Source of the DNA: Frankiaceae bacterium
Lineage (GTDB): Bacteria; Actinomycetota; Actinomycetes; BP-191
Direction: 5' to 3'
Assembly: GCA_030840645.1 (NCBI GenBank)
Contig: JAVEEC010000112.1
Location: forward strand, 1-44,005
DNA length: 44,005 nt
Of the stretch, positions 23,583 through 32,442 are shown piece after piece. Position numbers and translations under genes: made by a program. Numbering within the stretch: the first letter of the stretch is position 1; each line of letters begins with the position of its first letter. Under the pieces are notes generated by a model. It was not told the DNA's origin, did no database searches, and saw nothing but the letters and a program-made list of their open reading frames with translations.

Positions 23583-23599
23583 TTACTCGCGGGTAATAT
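23583..23599 (+). promoter_or_regulatory. Palindromic operator overlapping the fadA promoter
   Basis: TTACTCGCGGGTAA (23583-23596) is a palindrome with one mismatched pair (arms TTAC and GTAA around CGCG). It overlaps a TAATAT -10-like hexamer (23594-23599). The GAGGAG ribosome site and GTG 23633 follow. Short TTAC-type palindromes are typical targets of TetR-family repressors of fatty-acid genes; which regulator binds here is unknown. Confidence 0.5.
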
Positions 23600-23632
23600 A
23601 GGGCCCCTACCCCACCGCGAGGAGCAGAGCCC

Positions 23633-24814
23633 GTGTCGCGAGCCATCCGCGACGTCGTCTTCGTCGACGGCGTCCGCACCCCGTTCGGCGTCGGCAAGCC
23701 GACCGGCCAGTACGCCGGCACCCGGGCCGACGACCTCGTCGTCCGCTGCATCCGGGAGCTGCTGCGCCGCAACCCCACGCTGCCGCCCGAGCGCGTCGAC
23801 GAGGTCGCCATCGCGGCCACCACGCAGATCGGCGACCAGGGCCTGACCATCGGCCGGACGGCGGCCCTGCTGGCCGGGCTGCCGCGGTCGGTGCCGGGCT
23901 ACGCGATCGACCGGATGTGCGCGGGCGCGATGACCGCGGTGACGACGGTCGCGAGCGGCATCGCGGTCGGCATGCAGGACGTCGCCATCGCGGGCGGCGT
24001 CGAGCACATGGGCCGCCACCCGATGGGCGAGGGCGTCGACCCGAACCCGCGCATCATCAGCGAGAAGATCGTCGACCCGTCGGCGCTGGTCATGGGTGCC
24101 ACGGCCGAGAACCTGCACGACCGCGCGCCGGAGATCACCCGCGAACGCTGCGACGCGTTCGCGGCCGCCTCGCAGGCCCGCGCGGCGGCGGCGTACGACG
24201 CCGGGATCATCCAGCGCGACCTCGTGACCATGGCGACGCGGTCCGAGGAGGGCTGGGGGCTCGCGACGGCCGACGAGCCGATGCGCCCGGGTACCACGCT
24301 GGAGTCGCTGGCTTCGTTGAAGACGCCGTTCCGCCCGCACGGCCGCGTCACGGCGGGCAACGCCGCCGGCATCAACGACGGCGCGACGGCCTGCCTCGTC
24401 GCTCACGACACCACCGCGGCCGAGCTCGGTCTCACGGCGCGGATGCGGCTGGTCGGCTTCGCGTACGCCGGCGTCGAACCGGAGGTGATGGGCGTCGGGC
24501 CGATCCCGTCGACCGAGAAGGCGCTGGCGCGCAGCGGGTTGGGCATCGAGGACATCGGCGCGTTCGAGCTGAACGAGGCGTTCGCCGTCCAGGTGCTCGC
24601 GTTCCTCGACCACTTCGGCATCAAGGACGACGACGACCGGGTCAACCCGTACGGCGGCGCGATCGCGTACGGCCACCCGCTCGCCTCGTCCGGCGTCCGC
24701 CTCATGACGCAGCTCGCGCGGCGCTTCGAGGCCGACCCCGACCTGCAGTACGGGATCACTGCCATGTGTGTCGGCATCGGCATGGGCGGCACTGTCATCT
24801 GGGAGCGTGTCTGA
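23633..24814 (+). CDS. fadA: Acetyl-CoA C-acyltransferase (thiolase), beta-oxidation
   Basis: A 393-residue thiolase that cleaves 3-ketoacyl-CoA to acetyl-CoA and a shortened acyl-CoA. The nucleophile is Cys96 (YAIDRMCAGAMTAV); other active-site elements are NEAFAVQVLAF, His348 (AIAYGHPLASSG) and Cys379 (MCVGIGMGG). Full length. GTG 23633 has GAGGAG upstream. The stop overlaps the ATG of the fadB gene by one base (TGATG), so the two subunits of the beta-oxidation complex are coupled. Confidence 0.93.
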   Translation: MSRAIRDVVFVDGVRTPFGVGKPTGQYAGTRADDLVVRCIRELLRRNPTLPPERVDEVAIAATTQIGDQGLTIGRTAALLAGLPRSVPGYAIDRMCAGAMTAVTTVASGIAVGMQDVAIAGGVEHMGRHPMGEGVDPNPRIISEKIVDPSALVMGATAENLHDRAPEITRERCDAFAAASQARAAAAYDAGIIQRDLVTMATRSEEGWGLATADEPMRPGTTLESLASLKTPFRPHGRVTAGNAAGINDGATACLVAHDTTAAELGLTARMRLVGFAYAGVEPEVMGVGPIPSTEKALARSGLGIEDIGAFELNEAFAVQVLAFLDHFGIKDDDDRVNPYGGAIAYGHPLASSGVRLMTQLARRFEADPDLQYGITAMCVGIGMGGTVIWERV

Positions 24815-26874
24815 TGGCGTACGACGAGGTCGTCACCGAGGCGAAGCTGCGCTGGGTCGGCGACGTCGCGCTGATCACACTGGACAACGGCTTCGACCAC
24901 ACGAAGCCGAACACGTTCGGTCCGCTCGGCCTCGCGTCGTTGGACGCTGCTCTGTCCGCGGCGTTCGAGCGCCCCGGCGTTGCGGCCGTCGCGATCACCG
25001 GCAAGCCGTTCGTCTTCGCCGTCGGCGCGGACCTCTCCGGCGTGCCGGAGATCGCGTCGCGGGACGAGGCGTTGCAGGTCGGGCGCGAGGGGCACCGGGT
25101 GTTCCGGCGGCTGCGCGACTCGGCCGTCCCCACCTTTGCGCTGGTGAACGGCGCCGCGATGGGCGGCGGCCTCGAGGTCGCGTTGCACTGCCAGTACCGG
25201 ACCATCTCGTCCGGCGCGGCGCCGATCGCGCTGCCCGAGTGCTTCCTCGGCCTGGTGCCGGGCTGGGGCGGCACCCAGCTGCTGCCCCGGCTGATCGGTC
25301 CGGACAAGGCGTTGCAGGTCATCGTCGACAACGCCCTCGCGCAGAACAAGACGTTGAAGGGCCCGCAGGCGTTCGCGCTCGGGATCGCGGACGCAATGTT
25401 CGAGCCGGCGGACTTCCTCGAGCGTTCGCTGGAGTGGGTGCAGTCCGTCCTCGCCGGCTCGGTGACCGTCGAGCGGGCCGAGCACGATCGCGGCGAGCCC
25501 TGGGCCGCAGCGGTTACGCGGACCCGCGCGGGCTTGGACGCCCGGCTGCACGGCGCGGCGCCGGCGCCGTACCGCGCGCTCGACCTGGTCGCGTTCGCCG
25601 CGCACGCCGACCTCGACGAGGGGTTCGCCGCCGAGGACGCGGCGCTCGCGGACCTGGTCATGAGCGAGGAGCTGCGGTCCGGGCTCTACGCGTTCGACCT
25701 CACCCAGAAGCGCGCCCGCCGCCCGGTCGGCGCGCCCCGCGAAGGGGCTCGCCCGGTCACCAAGGTCGGCGTCGTCGGCGCCGGCCTGATGGCGTCCCAG
25801 CTCGGGCTGCTGTTCGCCCGGCGACTCGAAGTGCCGGTCGTCCTGACCGATGTCGACCAGGCCCGCGTCGACAAGGGCGTCGGCTGGGTGCACGAGCAGG
25901 TCGACGGGCTGCTGACGAAGGGCCAGGTGTCCGCCGATCGCGCCGCCCGGCTCAAGGCGCTCGTGACCGGTTCGCTGTCGAAGGACGCGTTCCGCGACGC
26001 GGACTTCGTCATCGAGGCGGTGTTCGAGGAGCTGAAGGTCAAGCAGCAGGTGTTCGCGGAGTGCGAGGCCGTCGTATCGCCCGAGTGCGTGCTCGCGACC
26101 AACACGTCGTCGTTGTCGGTGACCGAGATGGCGGCCGGGCTCGAACACCCGGAGCGGGTGGTCGGGTTCCACTTCTTCAACCCGGTCGCCGTACTCCCGC
26201 TGCTCGAGATCGTCCGCGCGGAGCGGACGGACGACGCGACGCTGGCGACGGCGTTCGCCGTGGCGAAGTCGTTGAAGAAGTCGGCGGTGCTGGTGAAGGA
26301 CGCACCGGCGTTCGTCGTCAACCGGCTGCTCACCCGGTTCATGGGCGAGGTCACCAAGGCCGTGGACGAGGGGACGCCGTTCGCTGTCGCTGACGGCGCG
26401 CTCGACCGGCTCGGGCTGCCGATGAGCCCCTTCCTGCTGCTTGCGCTGGTGGGTCCCGCCGTCGCGCTGCACGTCGCCGAGACGATGCACGAGGCGTTCC
26501 CCGACCGGTACTACGTCTCCCCCAACCTCGCGCGGCTCGTCGCGGCCGGCAAGCCCGGCATCTACACGTGGGGCCCCGAGGGGCAGCAGGTCGACCCGGA
26601 GGTCGCGGCAATGTTCGCGCCGCCTCCAGGCGTGACGGCGCCGACCGCCGAGGAGGTCGCGGACCGCGCGCTCGCGGCGATGGCCGAGGAGATCCGGCTG
26701 ATGCTGGACGAGGGCGTCGTCGCCGAGCCGCAGGACATCGACCTCTGCCTGCTGCTGGGCGCGGGGTGGCCGTTCCACCTCGGTGGCATCACGCCGTACC
26801 TCGATCGCACCGGCGTCAGCGAGCGCGTCACCGGCCGTCGCTTCCTCGACAGGGGCGTGGCGTCGCTGCCATAG
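24814..26874 (+). CDS. fadB: FadB-type multifunctional enoyl-CoA hydratase / 3-hydroxyacyl-CoA dehydrogenase
   Basis: A 686-residue two-domain enzyme. The N-terminal crotonase part (1-200) has the oxyanion segment FAVGADLSG, NGAAMGGGLEVALHCQYR (Glu121) and ALPECFLGLVPGWGG (Glu142). Then comes the dehydrogenase with NAD site VGVVGAGLMASQL (about 318-330), catalytic His452 in GFHFFNPVAVLPLLE and VKDAPAFVVNRLL. It hydrates enoyl-CoA and oxidises the product, passing it to the thiolase encoded just upstream. The two 3-hydroxyacyl dehydrogenase C-terminal parts are present, so it is full length. Confidence 0.93.
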   Translation: MAYDEVVTEAKLRWVGDVALITLDNGFDHTKPNTFGPLGLASLDAALSAAFERPGVAAVAITGKPFVFAVGADLSGVPEIASRDEALQVGREGHRVFRRLRDSAVPTFALVNGAAMGGGLEVALHCQYRTISSGAAPIALPECFLGLVPGWGGTQLLPRLIGPDKALQVIVDNALAQNKTLKGPQAFALGIADAMFEPADFLERSLEWVQSVLAGSVTVERAEHDRGEPWAAAVTRTRAGLDARLHGAAPAPYRALDLVAFAAHADLDEGFAAEDAALADLVMSEELRSGLYAFDLTQKRARRPVGAPREGARPVTKVGVVGAGLMASQLGLLFARRLEVPVVLTDVDQARVDKGVGWVHEQVDGLLTKGQVSADRAARLKALVTGSLSKDAFRDADFVIEAVFEELKVKQQVFAECEAVVSPECVLATNTSSLSVTEMAAGLEHPERVVGFHFFNPVAVLPLLEIVRAERTDDATLATAFAVAKSLKKSAVLVKDAPAFVVNRLLTRFMGEVTKAVDEGTPFAVADGALDRLGLPMSPFLLLALVGPAVALHVAETMHEAFPDRYYVSPNLARLVAAGKPGIYTWGPEGQQVDPEVAAMFAPPPGVTAPTAEEVADRALAAMAEEIRLMLDEGVVAEPQDIDLCLLLGAGWPFHLGGITPYLDRTGVSERVTGRRFLDRGVASLP

Positions 26875-26924
26875 GCGCAACACTGTTCATCCGAACGGCG
26901 CAGTCCCCCCGCGGTGCGGGCCGG

Positions 26925-26930
26925 TACCCT
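26925..26930 (+). promoter_or_regulatory. -10 element (TACCCT) of the unknown gene at 26937, leaderless type
   Basis: TACCCT is followed by 6 bases and GTG 26937. No ribosome site precedes that start. Confidence 0.45.
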
Positions 26931-26936
26931 CAGGTG

Positions 26937-27788
26937 GTGGCAGCCCACGTGACGCGGATGGCGTTGAAGCGCTGCGCGCTGGCCGTCTCCGTGCTGTTCG
27001 ACGTCGACGTGGAGCCGGCCGACCACGGCCTCCGCGTCGTCGGCACGCCCCCCGTTCTGGTGTCGTGGAAGGAGTGCCGGCGCGCACTCGCCGGCACCGA
27101 CCCGGAGTCCGACACCGGCCGCCGCCTGCTCGCACGCTGGCTGCTGCGCCGCCGCTGGCTCGCCGACCACACGTACGACGACCTCGCCGAACGCGCCCGC
27201 CCCGTCGGCATCCCGAGCGGCCATGCGCTGCACCCGGGCCACGACTGGGTGCGCGTCCGGGTCATGGGCGACGCGCTCGACCTCGGCCTCGGCTTCCTCG
27301 GCATCCAGCCCGGCCAGCCGGACCGCGTCACGATCATGCCGCAGCCCGCGATCGACGCGGCGGGGCTCGCGGACGTCGCGGGCGCGTGGTGGCTGCGCGC
27401 CAACGAGTACCTCGAACGCATGGGCGCGGCCGCCGCGGAACGCTTCTTCCGCGAGCCGGACGCGACCCTGCGCCCGATGGGCGACTGCGACGTGGTGACG
27501 CTGCTCGGGTCCTCGACGTTCCGCCACGCGCTGACCGGCAACGAAGCCGGCGGGATGCGTGCGGTCGTCGTCCCGATGCGGACCCGCGGGTGGGTCGAGA
27601 TCACCCGGATCGACCCGGCCTTCGGGCCCGCCGCCGCGGCGGCCACCAGCGCGGTGGATCGGGGCTTCGCCAGGCCGTTGCTCGTCACCGCGGACGAGGT
27701 GACGATGGTGCGGCCCGGCGGCGACGCCCGGGTACCGCTCTCCGACCCGGCCGTCGACACCGTCGCCAGGCCGCTGCTGTTCCGCTAG
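26937..27788 (+). CDS. Conserved-looking protein of unknown function, 283 residues
   Basis: I do not recognise this protein. It is soluble, without signal peptide or membrane helix, rich in Arg, Ala and Asp. Its patterns include ALKRCALAVSVLFDVDVEPADHG near the start, a basic segment RRLLARWLLRRRWLADH (about 60-76), VRVRVMGDALDLGLGFLGI, and WLRANEYLERMGAAAAERF. The C-terminal third holds several beta-strand-like runs (GMRAVVVPMRTRGWVEITRIDPAFGP). GTG 26937 is chosen from the -10 position; GTG 26934 is equally in frame. It lies alone between fadB and a secreted protein gene and may have its own transcript. Codon use matches its neighbours, so it is not obviously foreign. Confidence 0.6.
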   Translation: MAAHVTRMALKRCALAVSVLFDVDVEPADHGLRVVGTPPVLVSWKECRRALAGTDPESDTGRRLLARWLLRRRWLADHTYDDLAERARPVGIPSGHALHPGHDWVRVRVMGDALDLGLGFLGIQPGQPDRVTIMPQPAIDAAGLADVAGAWWLRANEYLERMGAAAAERFFREPDATLRPMGDCDVVTLLGSSTFRHALTGNEAGGMRAVVVPMRTRGWVEITRIDPAFGPAAAAATSAVDRGFARPLLVTADEVTMVRPGGDARVPLSDPAVDTVARPLLFR

Positions 27789-27966
27789 AACGGTTCGGCG
27801 AGCCGGGCGGCGGCCGTGTCGCCGTGCGGATGACGGCACGGCTGGCGGGCGCCGGGCCCACCGGGTGACGCCGGTGCAGCAGGAGGACGGCGAGTGGTAG
27901 CGAAAGGTTCCGCGCACCCTCCGGCCCGTCCGGCCCCGCACCGTTCCCCTCACTGGAGGCACCCGC

Positions 27967-28404
27967 ATGTTGAAGTCCCGTATCGCCCTCGCCGCCATCG
28001 TCGCCGGCGCCGCAGTCGTCTCGGGGGCGCCGAGCGCCAGCGCCGCGACCGACTACGTCAAGGTCTCGAACGACAACGGCGTCATCTCCGTCACCACCGA
28101 GCTCCCCGGCCAGCCGCTCGTCGGCGCGTCGTACGACACCAAGACCGGCCGCGTCTGCATCGGCGTCAGCCTCCAGGTGCCGTTCTGCCGCACTCTGCCG
28201 CTCGACGCGATCAGCGTTCAGGACCCGTTCGACGGCCAGCCGCCGGTCGTCGTCGACCTCAACTCCTCCGACGGCGTCGTCGGGGTCGGCACCCAGCTGC
28301 CCGGCCAGCCGCTCCTGAGCGTCTGGTACTACACGCAGACCGGCCGCCTGTGCGCCGGCTTCAGCGAGCAGGTCCCGTTCTGCGTCTCGGTCCCGCTCAA
28401 CTAG
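27967..28404 (+). CDS. Secreted protein made of two internal repeats, each with two cysteines
   Basis: A 145-residue protein with signal peptide (cleavage near ASA-A, residue 26). The mature part is two repeats of about 43 residues starting at 38 and 103. Each contains V-T/G-T-x-LPGQPL, Y-D/T-x-K/Q-TGR, a cysteine, and then QVPFC ten residues later (Cys64/74 and Cys129/139). Within each repeat the C-x9-C pair probably forms one disulfide. Family not recognised. TGGAGG precedes ATG 27967. Its stop abuts the end of dxs on the opposite strand (CTAGCTAG at 28401-28408). Confidence 0.75.
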   Translation: MLKSRIALAAIVAGAAVVSGAPSASAATDYVKVSNDNGVISVTTELPGQPLVGASYDTKTGRVCIGVSLQVPFCRTLPLDAISVQDPFDGQPPVVVDLNSSDGVVGVGTQLPGQPLLSVWYYTQTGRLCAGFSEQVPFCVSVPLN

Positions 28405-30288
28405 CTAGACGTTGAGGCGGCGGCCGTCGGACTCGGCGGCCGTCGCCTCGATCACCGCGCGGGCGATGTCCTTCGCGCCCAGCCCGTTCTCGATCAGGAG
28501 CGCGTCGCGCTTGCCCTGCGCGAGGAACTCCTGCGGCAGCCCGAACACCTGCACGGGAACGGCCACACCCCCGTCGGCCAGGGCCAGCGCGAGCGCCGCG
28601 CCCACGCCGCCGACCCGGCCGTTGTCCTCAATGGTCACCACCCGCGTGTGCGACCGCGCCAGGTCGAGCAGCGCGGGGTTGACCGGCTTGACCCAGCGCG
28701 GGTCGACGACGGTCGCCTGGACACCGGCGGCCGCGAGGCGTTCCGCGGCGTCGAGCGCTGTCCGCGCCATCGGCCCGACCGCGACGATCAGCACGTCCGT
28801 ACCGGCCCGCAGCACGTCGACGCCGTCGCGGGAGCCGATGGCAGGAACATCGTCGCCGACCGGGCCCTTCGGGAACCGCACGACGGAAGGGCCGTCCAGC
28901 GCCAGCGACTCGCGCAACGCCACCCGCAAGGTCGTCGCGTCGCGTGGCGCGGCGACGTGCAGACCCGGGACCAGTTGCAGGAACGACAGGTCCCACATGC
29001 CGTTGTGGCTCGGCCCGTCCTCGCCGGTCACACCCGCGCGGTCGAGGACGAACGTCACCGGCAGCCGGTGCAGCGCGACGTCCATCAGCACCTGGTCGAA
29101 CGCTCTGTTGAGGAACGTCGCGTACACGCAGACGACGGGCCGCAGCCCGCCGAGCGCGAGCCCCGCGGCGGAGGTGACGGCGTGCTGCTCGGCGATGCCG
29201 ACGTCGAACACCCGGTCCGGGTACGCCGCCGCAAACGCCCCGAGCCCGACCGGCTGGAGCATCGCCGCCGTGATGGCGACGACGTCGGGGCGCTCCGCAC
29301 CGACCGCGACCAACTCCTCGGCGAACACGTTGGTCCAGGACGGAGCCCCCGCTGCCAGCGGACGGCCGGTCGTGGGGTCGATCACGGAGACGCCGTGGAA
29401 GCAGTCGGCCTCGTCGTCCTCGGCCGGCTGGTAGCCGAACCCCTTGCAGGTGATGCAGTGCACGATCACCGGCCCGCCGAAGTCCCGCGCGCGGCGCAGC
29501 GCCGACTCGACGGCGGCGACGTCGTGCCCGTCGATCGGGCCTACGTACTTGAGCCCGAGGTCCTCGAACAGCACCTGCGGGCTCATGACGTCCTTGAGGC
29601 TGTCCTTCAGCCGGTGCAGGACGTCATACAGCGGCGGTCCGACGAGCGGCGTGCCCCCTAGCGTGCGCTTGACCGTGTCGAGCACCTGCTCGTACCCCTG
29701 GGTCATCCGCAGGCTGGCGAGGTGGGTCTGCAGCCCGCCGATGGTGGGGGCGTACGACCGTCCGTTGTCGTTGACGACGATGACGACCGGGCGGTCGCGG
29801 CCCGAGGCGATGGTGTTCAACGCCTCCCAGGCCATGCCACCCGTTAGCGAGCCGTCGCCCACGACGGCGACGACCGCGCGCTTCTCGCCGCGCAGGGCGT
29901 ACGCCTTGGCCAGGCCGTCGGCGTAGGAGAGCGCGGTGGACGCGTGGGAGTTCTCGATGACGTCGTGGTCCGACTCGGCCCGGCTCGGATAGCCGGAGAG
30001 CCCGCCGGGCTGGCGCAGCGACGCGAACCCGTCCTGGCGGCCGGTCAGCATCTTGTGCACGTACGCCTGGTGGCCGGTGTCCCACAGCAGCCGGTCGCGC
30101 GGCGAGTCGAACACCCGGTGCAGCGCGATCGTCAGCTCGACGACGCCGAGGTTCGGGCCGAGGTGCCCGCCGGTCTTGGACACCGCGGCGACGAGGAAGT
30201 CGCGGATCTCGGTGGCGAGGGCGGGCAGGTCCTTGGCGTCGAGCCGTTTCAGGTCCTCGGGGCCATGGAGGGACGCGAGCAGGGTCAC
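28405..30288 (-). CDS. dxs: 1-deoxy-D-xylulose-5-phosphate synthase
   Basis: A 627-residue thiamine-diphosphate enzyme that condenses pyruvate and glyceraldehyde 3-phosphate, the entry step of the MEP isoprenoid pathway. Seen in order: [15 protein letters not shown], the ThDP-binding [15 protein letters not shown] with the downstream [22 protein letters not shown], the catalytic Glu region [20 protein letters not shown], and the transketolase C-terminal part. Full family length. GTG 30288 starts 7 bp after a TAGACT hexamer, so the mRNA is probably leaderless. Confidence 0.96.
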   Translation of the reverse strand: MTLLASLHGPEDLKRLDAKDLPALATEIRDFLVAAVSKTGGHLGPNLGVVELTIALHRVFDSPRDRLLWDTGHQAYVHKMLTGRQDGFASLRQPGGLSGYPSRAESDHDVIENSHASTALSYADGLAKAYALRGEKRAVVAVVGDGSLTGGMAWEALNTIASGRDRPVVIVVNDNGRSYAPTIGGLQTHLASLRMTQGYEQVLDTVKRTLGGTPLVGPPLYDVLHRLKDSLKDVMSPQVLFEDLGLKYVGPIDGHDVAAVESALRRARDFGGPVIVHCITCKGFGYQPAEDDEADCFHGVSVIDPTTGRPLAAGAPSWTNVFAEELVAVGAERPDVVAITAAMLQPVGLGAFAAAYPDRVFDVGIAEQHAVTSAAGLALGGLRPVVCVYATFLNRAFDQVLMDVALHRLPVTFVLDRAGVTGEDGPSHNGMWDLSFLQLVPGLHVAAPRDATTLRVALRESLALDGPSVVRFPKGPVGDDVPAIGSRDGVDVLRAGTDVLIVAVGPMARTALDAAERLAAAGVQATVVDPRWVKPVNPALLDLARSHTRVVTIEDNGRVGGVGAALALALADGGVAVPVQVFGLPQEFLAQGKRDALLIENGLGAKDIARAVIEATAAESDGRRLNV

Positions 30289-30295
30289 GCGATCG

Positions 30296-30301
30296 AGTCT
30301 A
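30296..30301 (-). promoter_or_regulatory. -10 element (TAGACT) of dxs, leaderless type
   Basis: TAGACT on the minus strand is followed by 7 bases and GTG 30288. Confidence 0.5.
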
Positions 30302-30393
30302 TGCGGCGACCGTCACGCGCGGCCGCCGGTGGGCGGGACCTCCACAGAACCCGCACATCACCTAGGTGCACCACGGCGGGCGGCGGCCCGCCG

Positions 30394-31662
30394 TCACACC
30401 GGCGGGGCGCGGCCGGCGGCTCCGGCGTGCTGCGGGTGGCGGGGATCGTCCGGCGGGACGAATGGACGGCTGCCATGCCCCTCGGCAAGGGCCCAGCTCT
30501 GGCGTGTCTTCAACGCGTGGTGATGGGCGCAGAGCCGGTCGAGCAGGTCCACGAGGGTGACCCTGCTGGCGGCCCACGGGACGCGGTGGTCCTTCTCGAG
30601 GCGGAGGCGGTTGGCGCAGCCCGCGGCGGCGCAGGTCGGGTAGAGCCACTCCAGCGCGGTGTCCTGGAACGCGGTCGGCCGGCGTCCGAGGTGCGCGACG
30701 CCGGTGACCTTGCGGCCGTGGGTGACGACGGCGGCGAGAAACCCGCCGGCGCCGAGCAGGTCGTTGACCGCCGAGACCGGGACGGGCCCCGCGCCGGCGA
30801 CCTCGCAGACCTCGTCCCCCACCGGGTATCCGCGCAGCAGGGAGTCGAGGTCGACCCGGACGAGGACCTTGGCGGCCGAGCGGGTACGGCGTCCGGTGCG
30901 GGCGCCGTACCCGGTCGGTGCCAGCGGGACCGGGTCGCCGGCAGCGGCGGGGGCGGGGGCCGGGGCGGTGCCGCGGCGGACGACGGCGACGAGGGCGTCG
31001 GCCTCGATGGCGTCGGGGCGTTCGCGGCGGCCGTCGGCGCGGGCGTGGCGGAAGAGCAGCTCGCGGTCGGGGGCGATGGCGGCGGTCACCTCGGCGATGA
31101 CCTCGGGGTTGTCGCGGAGCAGCAGGTTGGCGGTGCCGTCGGTGTCGGTCCAGGTACGGAGCGAGCGCGCGGCGTGGATGCGCCGGCGCCGGGCCTCGGC
31201 GTCGCGGTCGGCGGCGGCCTTGGTCCGGCCGCACTCGTCGCGGAGCTCGCCCAAGGAGCTGCGGGCGGCCAGCTCGAGGAGGCGGGGCGCGGCCGCGGGG
31301 TCGGCCGAGGCGGCGTCGGTGACGGCAGCGAGCTGGGGTGCGGACAGCTCGCCCACCGCGGCAACGGCGGCGACCTCCGGGAGCTGACCGAGTCGGCGCC
31401 CGGTCTCGAGCACCCGCTGCGCCTGACCGACGCTGGTGCCGGTCTCCGCGGCAAGCAGGTGCGCGGCCGACCGCGCCCCGACGTCACGCCAGGCGCCCGC
31501 CTCGGCGGCGCGGGCGGCGAGCGAGGCGGTGAGGGCGGCGGCGATGCGTTCGATCCTGGAGGACTCGGCGAGCAACGCCGCCGCACCGGCGGCGCTGACC
31601 CGGGACGCATCGAAGCCCGCGGCGAACTCCGCGAGCAGCGCACGTACCTCGGTCAACGTCAC
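30394..31662 (-). CDS. DUF222 domain protein with C-terminal HNH nuclease motif (13E12 family)
   Basis: A 422-residue protein. The N-terminal two thirds are helical DUF222 (GTSVGQAQRVLETGRRLGQLPEV, LSAPQLAAVTDAAS, WTDTDGTANLLLRDNPEV). The C-terminus has a zinc-type HNH module (CAAAGCANRLRLEKDHRVPWA, then LDRLCAHHHALKT). These proteins occur in many copies in actinomycetes, where M. tuberculosis copies are called 13E12 repeats; the role is unclear and mobility or defence has been proposed. I see no inverted repeats or target duplication around it. GTG 31662 is chosen from the -10 TAGCGT; GTG 31671 gives three more residues. Confidence 0.85.
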   Translation of the reverse strand: MTLTEVRALLAEFAAGFDASRVSAAGAAALLAESSRIERIAAALTASLAARAAEAGAWRDVGARSAAHLLAAETGTSVGQAQRVLETGRRLGQLPEVAAVAAVGELSAPQLAAVTDAASADPAAAPRLLELAARSSLGELRDECGRTKAAADRDAEARRRRIHAARSLRTWTDTDGTANLLLRDNPEVIAEVTAAIAPDRELLFRHARADGRRERPDAIEADALVAVVRRGTAPAPAPAAAGDPVPLAPTGYGARTGRRTRSAAKVLVRVDLDSLLRGYPVGDEVCEVAGAGPVPVSAVNDLLGAGGFLAAVVTHGRKVTGVAHLGRRPTAFQDTALEWLYPTCAAAGCANRLRLEKDHRVPWAASRVTLVDLLDRLCAHHHALKTRQSWALAEGHGSRPFVPPDDPRHPQHAGAAGRAPPV

Positions 31663-31669
31663 GACCCCC

Positions 31670-31675
31670 ACGCTA
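31670..31675 (-). promoter_or_regulatory. -10 element (TAGCGT) of the DUF222-HNH gene, leaderless type
   Basis: TAGCGT on the minus strand is followed by 7 bases and GTG 31662. Confidence 0.45.
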
Positions 31676-31748
31676 GGACCGGCCTGCGACAGAAAACGCC
31701 GGCCGGCAACGACGTCTGGGCGGTCTCGACCTCAGTGCACGAAAATCC

Positions 31749-31768
31749 GCCGAAAAAAGTTTTCCGGC
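31749..31768 (-). terminator. Terminator-like hairpin after the lipoprotein gene
   Basis: On the minus strand GCCGGAAAA-CT-TTTTTCGGC can form a stem of about eight pairs with one G-U pair and a small loop, followed by GGATTTTC. It starts 4 bp after the lipoprotein stop. The short T run and AU-rich upper stem make it a weak intrinsic terminator, but it is the only clear candidate in the window. Confidence 0.4.
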
Positions 31769-31772
31769 CGGG

Positions 31773-32429
31773 CTACTCGGCCAGGCAGCCGATGACCTCG
31801 TCGGGCAATTCGTGTGCGGCCGTGTAGTCGATCGGCTGCCCCGGCCAGAGGCCGGGCACGGTCGGGTACTTCGACTTGCCGCCCTCGCCGTCGAAGCCGT
31901 ACCAGTCGTGGCCGGCGAAGTTCTTGGTGCCGTAGTTGGCGACGGCGACGATGCCCTCCCCGACGCCGCGGCGGACGGCGATGAACCTGAGCTTGAACGA
32001 CGGGTCCGGCAGGTAGACCACCTTGCCGTACCAGCGTTCGACGCTCGGCTGCTTCGAGTCGGCCGCGAGGTTGGCGTCGTCCGGACCGGTGAAGTAGCGC
32101 AGGTCGACGACCTGGAACGACCCCGTGAAGCCCTGCGTCTCGCGCAGCAGGTCGAGTGGCTTGGTCCGCAGGGCGGTGCCCTGGGCGGGTTCCTTCCAGC
32201 CGTTGACGCAGCCCTGGATCGGGGCCTGCGACCGGAGCGCCCGCGGTGTGGCCGGCACGGTCGTCGGCGAGGCGCTCGGCGGTGCCGTCGTCGGCGGGGC
32301 GGTGGTCGTCGCGGGCACCGAGGTAGCCACGGGCGACGACGTCACGAGCGGTGAGCTCGACGTCGTCTTCTTGCAGGCGGCTCCCAGCAACGTGAGGGCG
32401 ACCGCGACCGCGACTGCGCTCCGTCTCAT
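31773..32429 (-). CDS. Lipoprotein of unknown function
   Basis: A 218-residue protein with a lipoprotein signal (LTLLGAAC, Cys19), a Ser/Thr/Pro linker (residues 22-62, VTSSPVATSVPATTTAPPTT), and a folded region with QVVDLRYFTGPDDAN, RWYGKVVYLPDPSFKLRFIAVRRG and NYGTKNFAGHDWYGFDG. The layout is that of an extracytoplasmic domain held off the membrane by a flexible linker. I do not recognise the fold. Start ATG 32429 lies 7 bp after a TAGGCT hexamer that overlaps the stop codon of the upstream gene. Confidence 0.75.
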   Translation of the reverse strand: MRRSAVAVAVALTLLGAACKKTTSSSPLVTSSPVATSVPATTTAPPTTAPPSASPTTVPATPRALRSQAPIQGCVNGWKEPAQGTALRTKPLDLLRETQGFTGSFQVVDLRYFTGPDDANLAADSKQPSVERWYGKVVYLPDPSFKLRFIAVRRGVGEGIVAVANYGTKNFAGHDWYGFDGEGGKSKYPTVPGLWPGQPIDYTAAHELPDEVIGCLAE

Positions 32430-32436
32430 GCGCCGG

Positions 32437-32442
32437 AGCCTA
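32437..32442 (-). promoter_or_regulatory. -10 element (TAGGCT) of the lipoprotein gene, overlapping the upstream stop codon
   Basis: TAGGCT on the minus strand is followed by 7 bases and ATG 32429. Its first three bases are the TAG stop codon of the gene at 32440-32802. Confidence 0.45.

Noticed and set aside
24403..26883. Very long open frame on the minus strand opposite fadA/fadB
   Set aside because: GC-rich coding DNA leaves long stop-free antisense frames. The product is low-complexity Arg/Gly/Leu-rich and the plus strand encodes a complete, motif-bearing FadB.
30394..31662. DUF222-HNH gene as an insertion sequence or mobile element
   Set aside because: The 13E12 family is sometimes called a repeat element, but I see no terminal inverted repeats, target duplication or transposase motif.
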